This document shows, piece by piece, positions 11,161 through 55,208 of a DNA stretch of 64,000 bases. The notes beneath the pieces were generated by a model that saw nothing but the letters and a program-made list of their open reading frames with translations, was not told the DNA's origin and ran no database searches. The position numbers were made by a program, and so were the translations under genes. The stretch comes from Corticium candelabrum (taxonomy: Eukaryota; Porifera; Homoscleromorpha; Homosclerophorida; Plakinidae): the NCBI RefSeq assembly GCF_963422355.1, contig NC_085088.1:6574014-6638013 (forward strand), read 5' to 3'. Position 1 is the first letter of the stretch. Every line of letters begins with the position of its first letter.

Positions 11161-14100
11161 TGAAGTGAAGCCACTCAAGGTAGAAGTTGTGATTAATCAG
11201 CAGAAAGTGGACATGGAGATAGACACTGGGGCAGCGATAGCTCTGGTGAATGAAGCTACTTTCAAGGCATTATGATCTAAACGGAAGGCCCCCGGTTTGC
11301 GTAGGCTACAAGTACAATTACGGACATATTCAGGGAAATCTCTAACTTTGGTTGGTGAAACAGATGTGAAAGTGAGATATGGACAGGAAGTGGCTTCTCT
11401 GCCATTGATCATTGTCAAAGGCAAGGGTCCAAATTTGTTTGGTAGAAACTGGATGCAGAACCTAAAACTGAAATAGGAAGAGATATTTCATCTCCATATC
11501 AATGGTAGAACATCACACGAGGAAGGAAGGCTTCAACATAAGGAGTTCATCACCAAATACCAGGAAGTATTCAAGGAGAAAATGGGACTACTGGAGGGAG
11601 CAACAGCATCGATAGCAGTGAGAGCAGATACCGCACCTCGGTTTTTCAAGCCTAGACCTGTACCATATGCGTACAAAAAGCTAGTCGAACAGGAGTTGAG
11701 ACGGTTGGAGCGTGACGAAATTATAGAAGCCGTTCGATTCTCTGATTGGGCTGCTCCAGTAGTACCGGTTCTAAAAAGAGGACGGTTCAATCAGGATATG
11801 CGGTAACTTTAGGTTGACGATTAACCAGGCTGCTCCTTGTGAGAAATACCCATTGCCAAAGATCAATGATATATTTGCCTCTTTAGCTGAAGGTCAGTTG
11901 TTCACCAAGTTAGATCTGAGCCAAGCTTATCAGCAGGTGGCGCTGGATGAGACGTCGCAGAAGTACGCAGTCATAAATACTCACTTGGGGATGTTCAAGT
12001 ACAAACGCCTACCTTTTGGGGTGGCCTTGGGTCCAACCATTTTTCAAAGGGTAATGGACACTCTCCTTCAGGATATTCCCATGACAGTGGTCTATTTAGA
12101 CGATATTCTAGTGACAGGACGTTGTCTGGAGGAACACGTGCAGAACCTAGAAATGGTACTACAACGCCTTGCCAACTCGGGATTGCGACTAAAGTCGGCT
12201 AAATGCGCGTTTTTGCAGAAAGAAATCAGTTACTTAGGCCGTACTATCAACAGTCAGGGGCTAGCACTAGACAAGAAGAAAGTGATGGCTATTCAAGCTG
12301 CACCTGAACCCAAAAATGTTACGGAATTGCGATCCTTCTTGGGTATGATTAATTACTATGGCTGGTTTTTACCGAAGCTGGCTTCGAGGCTGGCTCCACT
12401 GTATCACCTTTTGCGCCAGAACGTACGCTGGTAGTGGAAAGATGAGCATAAGGAAGCGTTCAGACGAGCGAAGGAGGCTCTCCAGTCTAGTCAAGTGATG
12501 ATATATTTTGACCCAAGGAAGGAATTTGAAGTCATCGTAGCGTGATGCCTCACCGTACGGGGTAGGAGCTGTGCTTTCACACAGGCTAAGCGACGGTACC
12601 GAGCGACCAATCGCTTTCGCATCTAGGAGCTTGGCTGAGGCAGAAAGGAGATATGCGCAGATAGAACGCGAAGCACTCGCATTGCTGTTCGGTGTGAAGA
12701 AGTTCCACCAATACTTGAGTGGAAGAGCATTTACAATCCTTACCGATCACAAGCCGTCGGTCTCGTTGTTAGGAGAGAATAAGGGCGTGCCGTTGATGGC
12801 ATCAGGTCACATGCAGCGTTGGGCAATAATGTTGTCTGGCTATCAGTATAAACTACGTTATCGACCAGGGACGACAAATGCCAACTCCGATGCACTCAGT
12901 CGGTTACCTTTGCCTGTTAAACCAGAAGTGACAGAGAATCCTAGTGAATCGGTGATATCACTGCACATCTTGAAAATGACTCCTGCCAGACCGATACCAA
13001 CTGTACAACTTCGGCAATTTACAGACAGAGATGGACAACTGACAACTGTCAGGCATTATGTGTTGAGTGGATGGCCGAGAGAAGTAAACTCCGAGCTTCG
13101 ACATTACTGGAATCGCCGGCACGAGCTAAGTGTCTTGGGTGGTTGTGTACTGTGGGGGTCACGAGTCATTATACCTCAGGAGGCGTGGCTGAGGGTGTTG
13201 GAGGAATTACATGTGGCTCACCCGGGTGTATCTAGAATGAAAAGCCAAGCAAGAAGCTACACTTGGTGGCCGGGATTAGATGCTGATATAGAAGATAGCA
13301 AAATCTTGCGGGACATGCCAAGAACATCAGCGATCACCTCCAAAAGCGCCTCTTCACCCTTGGGCACAGCCAGAACGTGCGTGGTCGAGATTACATATCG
13401 ACTTTGCTGGGCCATTCTTGGGTCGGTGGTTCGTTATACTGTCAGATGCGTACCCTAAATGGTTGGAAGTAAAACCACTGAGTTCCCCCGCAACTGGACC
13501 TACCATTCGGATGCTACAGTCTATTTTTGCGACCCACGGACTACCTGAAATCATGGTAAGTGATAATGGCTCGGCCTTTACCAGTCAAGAATTTGGAAAC
13601 TTCATGAAGAGCAAGGGAATTGTACATATTGCAACTGCACCTTACCACCCGTCCTCTAATGGGCTGGCTCAGAGGGCGGTTCAAACATTCAAGGCAGCCA
13701 TGAAGCGAATGAAAAACAAACAGTGAACACTGGAAACGAAGCTGGATGAATTTCTTTTTCGGAACAGAATCACACCACACGTGACAACAGGGGAGGCGCC
13801 AGCTGTGATTCTGATGGGACGGAGACCAAGAAGCTGCCTGGACTTACCACATCCGGACCTGGAAAGAAAGACAAGGGAAGCACAAGAGCATCAAAGGAAG
13901 GATCATGACAAATCTTGCAGTTACCAGAATCTGGAGACGGGGCAAACAGTGTTTATGCGTAACTTCGGCAGGGGCCAGGATTGGTTAACAGGCGTGGTTG
14001 AGAGTCAGACGGAACCCTTATCTTTCAGAGTGAGGTTAGAGGACGGACGGTTAGTCAAGCGACACATGGATCACGTTCGACAGAGAACGACCGAGACTAA

Positions 14101-14365
14101 AAGTCCAGAGGGACAAGCAATGATGAAGGACAGTCCCAGCATTGGGGTAGACCAACAGCAAGGAGAAGAAAGCACAAGATTATCAACAGCAACGAACGCT
14201 CCAGATGTCACCAAACATCAGCAAATAGAACAAGCAGAGACCGAGGCTGATCAGCAATTGGAAATAAAAGCTGCCGACGTTCCGCCTGTCCTCCGGCGTT
14301 CCGCCTGTCCTCCGGCGTTCCGCACGGATTTCGAGACCTCCAGAAAGACTGGATCTGTAGGGTAG
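11161..14365 (+). pseudogene. Pol of the gypsy element (PR-RT-RNaseH-IN), broken
   Basis: The protease active site DTGAAIALVN lies near 11223. RT (11814-12434) carries LFTKLDLSQAYQQV, LPFGVALGP and the YLDD catalytic motif. RNase H (12571-12900) carries FASRSLAEAERRYAQIE and TDHKP. Integrase has the H...H half of its zinc finger (ELHVAHPGVSRMK) and the core DFAG, SDNGSAF and HPSSNGLAQRAV. There are in-frame stops near 11274, 11476, 12432 and 13724 and frame shifts near 11806, 12545 and 13310. The third catalytic acid of integrase is Gln (CAG) in the NGLAQRA motif, where Glu is expected. A 19-bp tandem duplication changes the C-terminal frame. Confidence 0.88.
14278..14315 (+). repeat. 19-bp tandem duplication in the pol C-terminus
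   Basis: cgttccgcctgtcctccgg is repeated twice, followed by a partial third copy. Because 19 is not a multiple of 3, it shifts the reading frame of the last approximately 20 codons of pol. Confidence 0.85.
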
Positions 14366-14400
14366 TAATGTGGGAACTTAGAAAATTTAGTGGGAAGGGG

Positions 14401-14529
14401 TGTAGTAGTTTAGGGTTGTTTTGGGGAGGTGTCTTGGGGCGCCTGCGCAGTAGAAGAGTCTAGTTGGTTTTGGCGGACTTTGTTGAGTTAGGCAGTGTAG
14501 AGTGCAAATACACGAGTCTCGATACTACA
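14401..14529 (+). repeat. 3' LTR (129 bp)
   Basis: Begins TGTAGTAG directly after the purine tract and ends ATACTACA before the CACCC target duplication. Confidence 0.93.
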
Positions 14530-14569
14530 CACCCATTCTGTAGTTTCTCTCGTTAACTAACTTTGGACA

Positions 14570-14615
14570 GACAGTTAACATCTGTGTCCAAAGACAGTTA
14601 GCATCTGTGTCCAAC
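14570..14615. repeat. 23-bp tandem duplication
   Basis: Two adjoining 23-bp copies (gacagtta(a/g)catctgtgtc...) differ at two positions. They lie just outside the gypsy insertion. Confidence 0.85.
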
Positions 14616-14954
14616 TTTTTGTTTACAGTCAGAGCAAGGGAGCTTGCAGGCTTTAGCCATTTGGGTGCATCATTTTGCTTTTTGCAAATGTCGGATACTT
14701 TGACGTCATAAGTGAATTCTTGGCCATTATTCAACTTTGACGAGTTCATACAAACCATGATAATTAATAGAGATTCTGTAAATTTGAGCATACGGCAAAA
14801 CCAATAATAATTTAAATACATTATCTTTAACTGCATCATTGTTGCTGTTTGCTTCCTTTCCGTTACCCTCGACGGACATTAATTCAGTTTTTACATTGTA
14901 GTCATATGTAGAGTTAACTATAATCAGACATGGTTTGACTAATAGGTGACTTAC

Positions 14955-15120
14955 ATTTATTAATTCCAGCACTGATATTGTTTGACAAAGTGATTTTAAT
15001 TACCATAACATCCTTTACATTGAAAACTTTGACACTGCTGAGAAGAAGAATCGTAAAAACATCTAGTCCTATTTTGAAAATTGCATTTTCCAGCATCAAA
15101 CGGCAGTTTACAGACGTCAG
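14955..15120 (-). pseudogene. Decayed Kunitz-type protease-inhibitor exon
   Basis: Splice-like bounds are present: an AG acceptor at 15122-15121 and a strong GTAAGT donor at 14954. Read in phase 1, it gives DVCKLPFDAGKCNFQN, FYDSSSQQC, then CKGCYGN, NHF and QCW. The C-x8-C, C-x7-C and C-x12-C spacings match a Kunitz/BPTI domain. One TAA interrupts the GNxNxF motif, and two further TAA codons fall where the sixth cysteine should be. One extra Cys is present. This looks like a pseudogenised exon of a secreted protein. Flanking exons were not found, and the gypsy element is inserted about 430 bp downstream on this strand. Confidence 0.68.
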
Positions 15121-15122
15121 CT

Positions 15123-17247
15123 AAAGTGGGGATGGCACTACATCTGGGATTGCAATCAGTATATATAGTGCAAGATCTATCTTTCTATATAGCTATACTT
15201 CTTATCTATTGTGTTTTACTCAAAATCGTTTGGGATAAAATAGCTTAGCTGAGATAGAAGAAAAGTACGACTTTTGATCTACCATTTGACAGTACCTTGA
15301 AGGTTTGTCTAGTCATATAGTTAGAGGTCGTACCTGATTTTGTGATCCTTGATTTGGGCGGCTGTTTTGTAGAGGATACCGTTAATTAACAGTAAAGGAC
15401 GATACTAAATTTAAGTTACGATTCACTTTCCCTGTTTCCCGGACTATCTGGTGACAATTTGACGGTGCTCATTTCCGGAAGTTTTGTTCTAAGTAATTTT
15501 AATCATTAATTAATGCCTAACAAATAATTTAGAGTTATATCTACTAGGATAACGTTCGTCCTTGTTCCTGTAACGTGTGATAAAGAGTGAGAAGACATCG
15601 ACAGTGCTTTCCTATATGAACGGTGTACCATCAAGAAGAGGATTTGCGGATCACCGGCAAGGGCGGATACAGGATGGGGCACCAGGGGCACGTACTACCC
15701 CGGCAGTGCAATACTTTCTAGACTGGAGCTAACTGTCATCGGTGTGAAGTTTGACAAGTTTAATTTGTTGTACCTCTCTACAAGTCGAACTATCTTGTTT
15801 CGTGGAACGGAAACTCTTAATTAATTATATTTTCTTGCGCGACAACACCAATGTCTCCACTTCCTCACGTGCGTATGAGAGGTATCAGTTCCATGTTCGT
15901 ATGACCCGAAATCCGAAGGTCTGGGAATTTTCACACACTGCACACAATAATGACCTATTGTTGGACAGTACTCAATTTGTATACAATATTTTCCCGGGTA
16001 ACGAGTCGACTGTGGGTTGTCGGGTCTCTTTGCGCGGCTGTCGGTTTGAGGGATTGCGGCTACACTTTGATCTCCACAGTCCCATTGCTGAGATGTTAGG
16101 CTACTGCACAAATAGATTCGTTTTGTGTCTGTGCTTTGGTAGCTCTACACGAGAGAGGCCATCCAAAACTAGAGGTATTTGTCCGGTGTAGTAGGACATC
16201 CGTCTCGGGGAAATCTGTCTCGGCCGAGGCACATTTCCCCAGGATATCTGTCTCGGCTCGCCAGATTTGCTAGGAAATCTGGCACTACACTGGGGTATCT
16301 GTCTCGGCCGAGGCGCTAGGAAATCTGCAGTACCACGCAGGAACTAGATCATTGTGTGTCTCGCTCATGCAGACGCATGTGCAATTGTTTGATATTCTGA
16401 ATGACGGGGATCGCCATGGAAGAGCAAAGTGTACGAGCGGGTCGTTTTCTACCTTGAAAACGGTTCTTATTATGCTACAGGTAGGCTGGCGAAGAGCAAG
16501 TGCTGTCTCGCCGTCTCTACGTCCGTCCGTGTGGTTGCCGATCCTCCTAACGTCATGTTGGTGATCTAGGTCTCTCGGAAAGCGAGAAGAATGGTGTCCG
16601 TAAGAAATCCAAACTGTTCCAGCTAGAGGAAGGGCTTCTCTACTTCCAAGACAAGAAACAATCGACACGCAGACAAGTTATCATGCAAAGACTTATATTA
16701 GCAGTCAAAGTAGTAGACTGCTATGCTCATCTTCATAATCGCAGGATCTAGCCTTGTCACCAGACTTTCTCGAGCTAGTCTTGTGAATCAATCTTGCAAT
16801 GAGTTTTGCTTTCGCTTTACGACTTGATCTACCGAAGTTGTTATTAATTAATGTAATTTTCGAGAATTTCTTGTTTGTGTTTTTTTCTGTCCGCGCATCT
16901 AAATATATAATTCAAAAGACCAAAAAGACCACGCGACGAGTTTGTGACGTCATTGGTCCCATTTTGCTGTATTACGCACCCTCCACTTCTGAAGCTAGGC
17001 TACAGCCCTGTACGTACAATGCCCTATATTTCATACTTAGACAATTGCGTTGGAGCAAGATCTCGCGTCCGAATCTAGACGGTATCCGAAACTAGACACG
17101 GTACACTCTATATGTGTCGCACGTACGATCACGTCACGCGCTTGTTAGGACGTTCATCACCAGCGTTACTCACGAATCACAAACAATCTCGTAGAAAGAA
17201 CACAAAAATGAAATTCACACATCTCTAGCCATTGATCAATAGGCATC
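15123..17247. other. Intergenic, no gene recognised
   Basis: Several ORFs of 70-146 codons exist on both strands, overlapping one another with no domain that I recognise. A possible hAT-like terminus (caagggcggatacagg) is at about 15657. Confidence 0.45.
16198..16330. repeat. Short repeat cluster around CTGTCTCGG(CCGAGGC)
   Basis: Four occurrences of C(T/C)GTCTCGG are interleaved with AGGAAATCTG and palindromic GGGGAAAT/ATTTCCCC arms. This may be a fragment of a structured repeat or a small foldback element. Confidence 0.6.
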
Positions 17248-17256
17248 CACTGACGG

Positions 17257-17411
17257 TAGACTCGTACCCAGTCCTCTCCTCGCGAGCGCTCCACGTGTTT
17301 TAGCTAACTAGCTAGGCTAGCAAAAAGCATGTGCTCTAGGACACGTGGAGCGCGCGCAATTGGGAACAAAAAGCACGTGCTAAAACACGTGGAGCGCGCA
17401 GGACGAGTGTA
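17257..17411. mobile_element. Foldback MITE, copy 1, 9-bp target duplication
   Basis: Starts TAGACTCGTACCCAGTCCTC. The inner arms ctccacgtgttttagc and gctaaaacacgtggag are reverse complements. CACTGACGG flanks both sides (17248-17256 and 17412-17420). The right terminus has lost about 11 bp relative to copy 2 at 32304-32438. A 9-bp duplication is typical of the Mutator superfamily. Confidence 0.8.
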
Positions 17412-17420
17412 CACTGACGG

Positions 17421-18015
17421 CACAACCGAACCAATGCTTCCTGACGCGCCGACATTCTGGTCAAAGAAACGCACAACAGACATCCAAGTTCTCGCACTTC
17501 GAACAAGTTCCTGGTTTACCGTAGCAGATAAATTGAGTTTAAAAACCCGCTCAAGTCGTTCGAGTCGTTCGCACAGACGCTCGCAGACGACCTTGATACA
17601 ATATCCGGGTTACAGTTCGGTTTAAACATCCGGGAAGACGTCACTCCGTTGAAAACAGCGCATCCAGGAAAGTTGATTTCAAAATTCAACGTGAGTTGTT
17701 AGCGCACGTTATCTGCCACAGCTTTGCTCCAGACGCCGAAAGAAACGCGCCCGTGCATTGTTCGATGCATTGCACAGTTTTTAAGACTCCGAGAAAACGT
17801 TACAGTGCCACTACTTGGATTCATCGCCGTTTTCGCTGCCGGTTTGAGATCACGTGTGAGCAACGTCCGTTTCGCGGAAGAGACGTGTCACTAGCTAGAC
17901 AGGTCTACGCATACTCGGGGGCGTGCTAGGTATGTTTCCAGGTTGTCCGGAAACCCCCAAGAGGTGGGCGGAGCCTATAAAGTACACGTGCTATACACGA
18001 CACTTGTCAACTGCA
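17421..18015. other. Between MITE and hAT pseudogene, no gene seen
   Basis: ORFs at 17329-17625 and 17696-17929 match nothing recognised. A gggggcgtgctaggtatg string near 17919 may be the decayed left end of the hAT element that follows. Confidence 0.4.
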
Positions 18016-20436
18016 ATGAATTCGAAGCGCCAGTTGACGCTAGCAAGCTTTGTAACAAGGAAATCCAAGTTGTCTGCATCTACTGGTGACATTGTAGAAT
18101 CAGGTGAGCCTCTTAAGAAATCAAAGAATGCGTTGAGTCGAGGTGAAGTGGTGACTGAAAGCGGAAGGGACAGTCAAAGTTTGTCCTCTGACAGAAACGA
18201 CTTGGGACGATACATTGACCAAGAAATAAGTCGTCTATCGGAGGATGAGAATTATCAGTTGATCAAGGCGATTTTCAGGCCTATCGCTGACTACGAGTTC
18301 CTAGTCAAGAAGAGTACGGGAAAAATCGATCATTCCAACCGTCGTGGCTTCAAAGATTTGAATGGCTAACCTATTCCAAGTCAACGAATGGCGGGTTTTG
18401 TGTCTCCTGTGTACTTTTTGCAAAAGGAGACCGTACAGCTCTTGGACAGCTGGTGAACAGTTCAATGACGAATTTCACTCGAGCGAAGAAGACCCTGGAT
18501 GAACATCGGCTTCAGGAGACCCACGTGGTGGCTACAGAGAGTATGGCAGCGTTTATGAGACAAACGGAAAAAGGTGAACTGTCAGTTGGAAAACTACTGT
18601 TGAGTGAAGTAAGATCAAATGTTCAGAAAATTGCACCATTCTGAAGTCAATCGTGAACACCCTTATCCTGTGTGGCAAGCAAAACATTGCACTGAGAGGA
18701 CATGGGGATGCTGGCAGGGGAGGTAATCAGGGAAACTTCCATGCTTTACTGAGATTCCGTCTTGACGCAGGTGACACCACTTTAGAATCCCATTTTAAGA
18801 CTGCAGGCAGAAATGCCCAGTACACTTCGCCAACTATCCAGAGCGACCTACCTGTATGTATTGGGGAGTGGATTAGAAATCGAATTGTAGACGAAGTTTT
18901 GGAGTCAAAGTTTTTCTTTGTTTGTGCCGATGAAGTTGCAGATATGACCAACAGAGAGCAAATGGCCCTTATTGTGAGATTTGTTGACAAGCAAGGACAC
19001 ATTCGAGAGGAATTCTTAGATTTTATACATTGCGATGAAGGTACTACAGGCAGGGCTCTTTCTGGTAAAATCATATCAAGCCTGCAAGACAATGGACTAG
19101 ACATGAATTACCTCCGTGGTCAGGGCTATGACGGAGCGGGAAATATGGCAGGCATCCGTGAAGGGGCTGCAGCTCATATTACTGCCATATATTCAAAGGC
19201 TTTATACTGCCACGGCACAGCTCATGTTCTCAATCTATGTGTTGTTGCAGCTTGCAAAATCCAAGCTGTAAACAAGATGATGCCCACAATGAAAGAAATC
19301 AATTTGTTCTTCTCTCACTCACCTAAGAGGCAGCAAGAAATAGAATGTTACATTGCCAAATGGAAGATACTGGATCAAACAGGAGAAAGCTGGTGGACTG
19401 GTGCCGAACACGGTGGGTTGCGCGAATTGAAGCATTTGAAACCTTTGACTGGCTGTTTCCAGCAGTTGTGAACACGTTGGAAGAAGTCAGTCAGGGTATT
19501 AGAAATGGCTGGAATAAGGATTCAGCTGTGCAAGCAGAGGGACTGCTGGATAACATTATAAAATTTGAATTCATAATAGCATTTGTGGTAGTGAAGAAGA
19601 CGCTTGGCTATGTGAAAGGCCTCACTCTGTCACTGCAACAGCGAGCATCTGATATTTGCAAAGCGTACAGTGAGATTAATAATGTAAGGACTTGCCTTTT
19701 GCAGGTACGAGAAAGTATTGATCTTGTCCCTTTAGCATGGTACAAAACAGCTGTCAGTATTGGAAAGGCAGTAGGTGCATCTGACCCTGCTATCCCTCGA
19801 CGTTGCCAGAAACAGAAGAACAGAGACAATGTACCTGGTGAGTCTCCTGAGGTTTATTTCTGCAGGTCAATAGCGGTACCACTTCTTGATGTACTAATTA
19901 ATCATCTAGAAGTCCGTTTTGGAGTCACTCAGACCGAGGTTTTGGAAGACTTTAGGAGAATTCTGCTAAGCTCTGTGATCAAGTTTAGCAACGACACGAG
20001 GCTGGCTACCCCTGAGGATGTGAGTTTCACCACCAACTGGATTGACGATCTGTTTCTTGGAAGATCTCCCTTCACCTACCGATTTGCCACAAGAAATACA
20101 CAATTGGACAAACAGGTGGAGGAGACATGAAGCCCTTTACCAGACAACCCAGCAGATGCTCTCCATTATGCTCACACAACGTTGTATCCGAACATCAACT
20201 GTCTTCTTCGAATATTCTGCACGTTGCCTGTGACTACCTCTGAGTGTGAAAGGACTGTATCAGTGCTTAGACGTCTCAAAACATACCTCAAGTCCACCAC
20301 CATGAGACCGGACAGGTTGAGCAGTCTTGCTCTTGTTCACATAAATTACTCAATGGTAATTGATGTTAATGAAGTCATTGACATGTTTGCTCGTAAACAT
20401 CCAAGGAGGATGATGTTGAGGAATATTATAGCATAA
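18016..20436 (+). pseudogene. hAT-family transposase pseudogene (ZMYM/DUF4371 type)
   Basis: The start MNSKRQLTLASFVTRK is the usual N-terminus of this group. A zinc-finger-region segment (STNGGFCVSCVLFAKGD) follows, then the catalytic region: a FFVCADEVADM aspartate block, LRGQGYDGAGNM with the second acid, and HGTAHVLNL. The C-terminus is a hAT dimerisation block (LPVTTSECERTVSVLRRLKT) followed by RPDRLSSLALVHI. Frameshifts near 18355, 18645, 19390 and 20120 split it into five segments, so it cannot make transposase. Its end lies only 350 bp upstream of the ANKRD27 start codon. Terminal inverted repeats are not clear; gggggcgtgcta (about 17919) and the reverse of ttacgcccttg (about 20540) are weak candidates. 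Confidence 0.87.
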
Positions 20437-20785
20437 TGACTTTGACTTTAGCAAAGATTGCCACAATTGTTTTGAGCTAATAGATATCAATATTATTGGC
20501 CACTGATATTAATTGGAAACCCCCAAAGAAAATCCGGCTTACGCCCTTGATATTACTAGCAAACTTGATAGGATAACTAAAAAAAGTAAATGCCTGGTTA
20601 GCATTGTGTTAATTAAAGCTAATAACTGTGAGACTCGTTTAGCGTAATGTTATTAATTAAACGAATTGACTCGTTGCTCCGCTTTTTCTCTGCTCCCTCT
20701 CACCCGCCCTACCTGCTCCTCACGTGCAAAAGCGAGGCTCTACATGCGCGCACGAAGTTAGAAATTCCAAGGCGGCTTTGCAGCG
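20437..20785 (+). promoter_or_regulatory. Upstream region and likely promoter of the ANKRD27 orthologue
   Basis: The sequence from about 20660 to 20780 is pyrimidine-rich and more GC-rich than its surroundings (tttttctctgctccctctca), fitting a TATA-less promoter and 5' UTR. No specific element is claimed. Confidence 0.35.
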
Positions 20786-36635
<15,850 letters not shown>

Positions 36636-37447
36636 GCCGTCCAATTAAATCCCACCTGTATAGTTATTTCTAACATTGTTTGAGTTTGATACAACAGGTA
36701 CTGCTTTATGTTGACCTTTGCGTCAATCTATCAACCTACTAGTAGAGTTCTTATTTTCTGAGGGAAAAATTTACATTATCTTTAAGACTGAGTCTTACGT
36801 GGTGTAGACTGGTTCATCGTCTCAGTGTTTCTACACGCATCCCTGACATGGTGAAACACTGTGATAAATGTTGCTATAGCCTCGAGCTCCCTAGGATAAC
36901 CACCACCTTGGCATGGATAGTCAGAAAATGACCCAGTAGAGGCTGACAGCAGCAGAGTGTTTCATTGAATTTGGTTTTGTCAGCTTTGCCATATACAAAG
37001 TAACAACTAAACATATGCATCTCTCCCAGATGACCTTTTACTTCCCTGTACAGTCCACTTACCCTTATAACTATATTTCTGTTTCACACCAGAATATTGT
37101 TTTAAAGTGATATTGTTATTATATATCGGTAATTGGTTTTACTGAAGTCTATTGATTTGGCTTCACTGAAATGTATCCTAAGGTACCGGTATACTATTTC
37201 TATCTGTTCTACAGATAAGTTACTGCATCTCACATTACGTACAAACAAATTCAGGTGCTTTATGATAAACGATTAACTGATGTCACATCATCACTACAGG
37301 AGCCTATAGGTATCATCTATGGGCAATACCACGTTGCAGACCGTTTACTGTTTATTCTCGTGGTTTCCATACGTAACTGTGCCTTGCTGCATTCCGAACA
37401 TGCTACTAACATCTATAGTACACGTTATGACTTGCTACACCTACAAT
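36636..37447. other. Shared 3' intergenic region between convergent ANKRD27 and KCC genes
   Basis: It must hold both 3' UTRs. An ATTAAA lies about 10 bp after the ANKRD27 stop (36644-36649). AATAAA on the minus strand (tttatt at 37351-37356) lies about 92 bp beyond the KCC stop and is a good poly(A) signal candidate. The ORF at 37255-37563 is antisense to the last KCC exon and is not a gene. Confidence 0.6.
37351..37356 (-). terminator. Candidate poly(A) signal AATAAA for the KCC gene
   Basis: Exact AATAAA on the minus strand, about 92 bp downstream of the TAG stop at 37448. Confidence 0.5.
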
Positions 37448-54517
<17,070 letters not shown>

Positions 54518-55208
54518 GGTAGACAGTAGAAGTCCAGCCAGAAATCAGAACATACCGCTGAGCAGTAACGAGGTAACGCACGTTATTATGATTTAAAACA
54601 ATTAGCATATTGATAAATTAAATATATAGACACTACATTTGATACAAGCAATACGTGTGCATTTTCTGACAATAATGACTACCAACGATATCAGTTTGCA
54701 ATCATAGATATCAGAAATTATTAGATAAATACTTACCCTCAATGTGTCACGTGACTTATTGGAATCTATTGCGTTGCGTATGCTGCAATGAGTTTTGCTT
54801 CGATTAACAATTTCACGTGTTCTGTATGTTTGGAAGTGTACAAAAATCCGGTTAGAACACCATGCGACCACATGTAAGAAGTCATGATCATCTAGAAGTA
54901 AAACATCAATTTTGTCGTTTCTTAGTATGATGTCGTCTTTCTTTGTGAAGATTTTGCAAGGAATGTGTATCTGCTTGCAAGTCATGTCCTATGTGTCGTG
55001 GGAGTTTGCCAGACACGTTTACAAAAGACAAAGAAACAGAAAGAAATTTAAGGAGATTGACAGTGTCATGTCCCATGTGCAACCGAACGGTCTGTTAGTG
55101 TAGCTTCTTAATAAATAGTCGTTTGTCTTTTATTTAATATTTTATTTATTTAACGGTCAATGACAGCATGACAACAATGTCAAGACAGCTTTTGAAACTG
55201 AATCATCA
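54518..55208. other. Upstream region of the KCC gene, no other gene seen
   Basis: The KCC 5' UTR and promoter should lie here. ORFs at 54602-54985 (minus) and 54912-55103 (plus) have no recognisable domain. Confidence 0.4.

Larger units (their letters stand above)
10165..14529 (+). mobile_element. Ty3/gypsy LTR retrotransposon, complete in outline, inactive
   Basis: Two 129-bp LTRs begin TGTA(A/G)TAG and end ATACTACA. A perfect 5-bp target duplication, CACCC, lies at 10160-10164 and 14530-14534. A primer-binding-site-like TTGGCGACGAGG follows the left LTR, and a purine tract (gtgggaagggg) precedes the right LTR. The domain order gag, protease, RT, RNase H, integrase is that of Ty3/gypsy. The LTRs differ at 7 of 129 positions by my count, so the insertion is not recent. 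Confidence 0.93.

Noticed and set aside
15751..16191. 146-aa plus-strand ORF
   Set aside because: No recognisable domain, overlaps a 96-aa minus ORF, no splice or promoter context.
17919..20545. Terminal inverted repeats for the 18-20 kb hAT element
   Set aside because: gggggcgtgctagg and the reverse of ttacgcccttg are only loosely alike, and the flanking 8 bp do not match.
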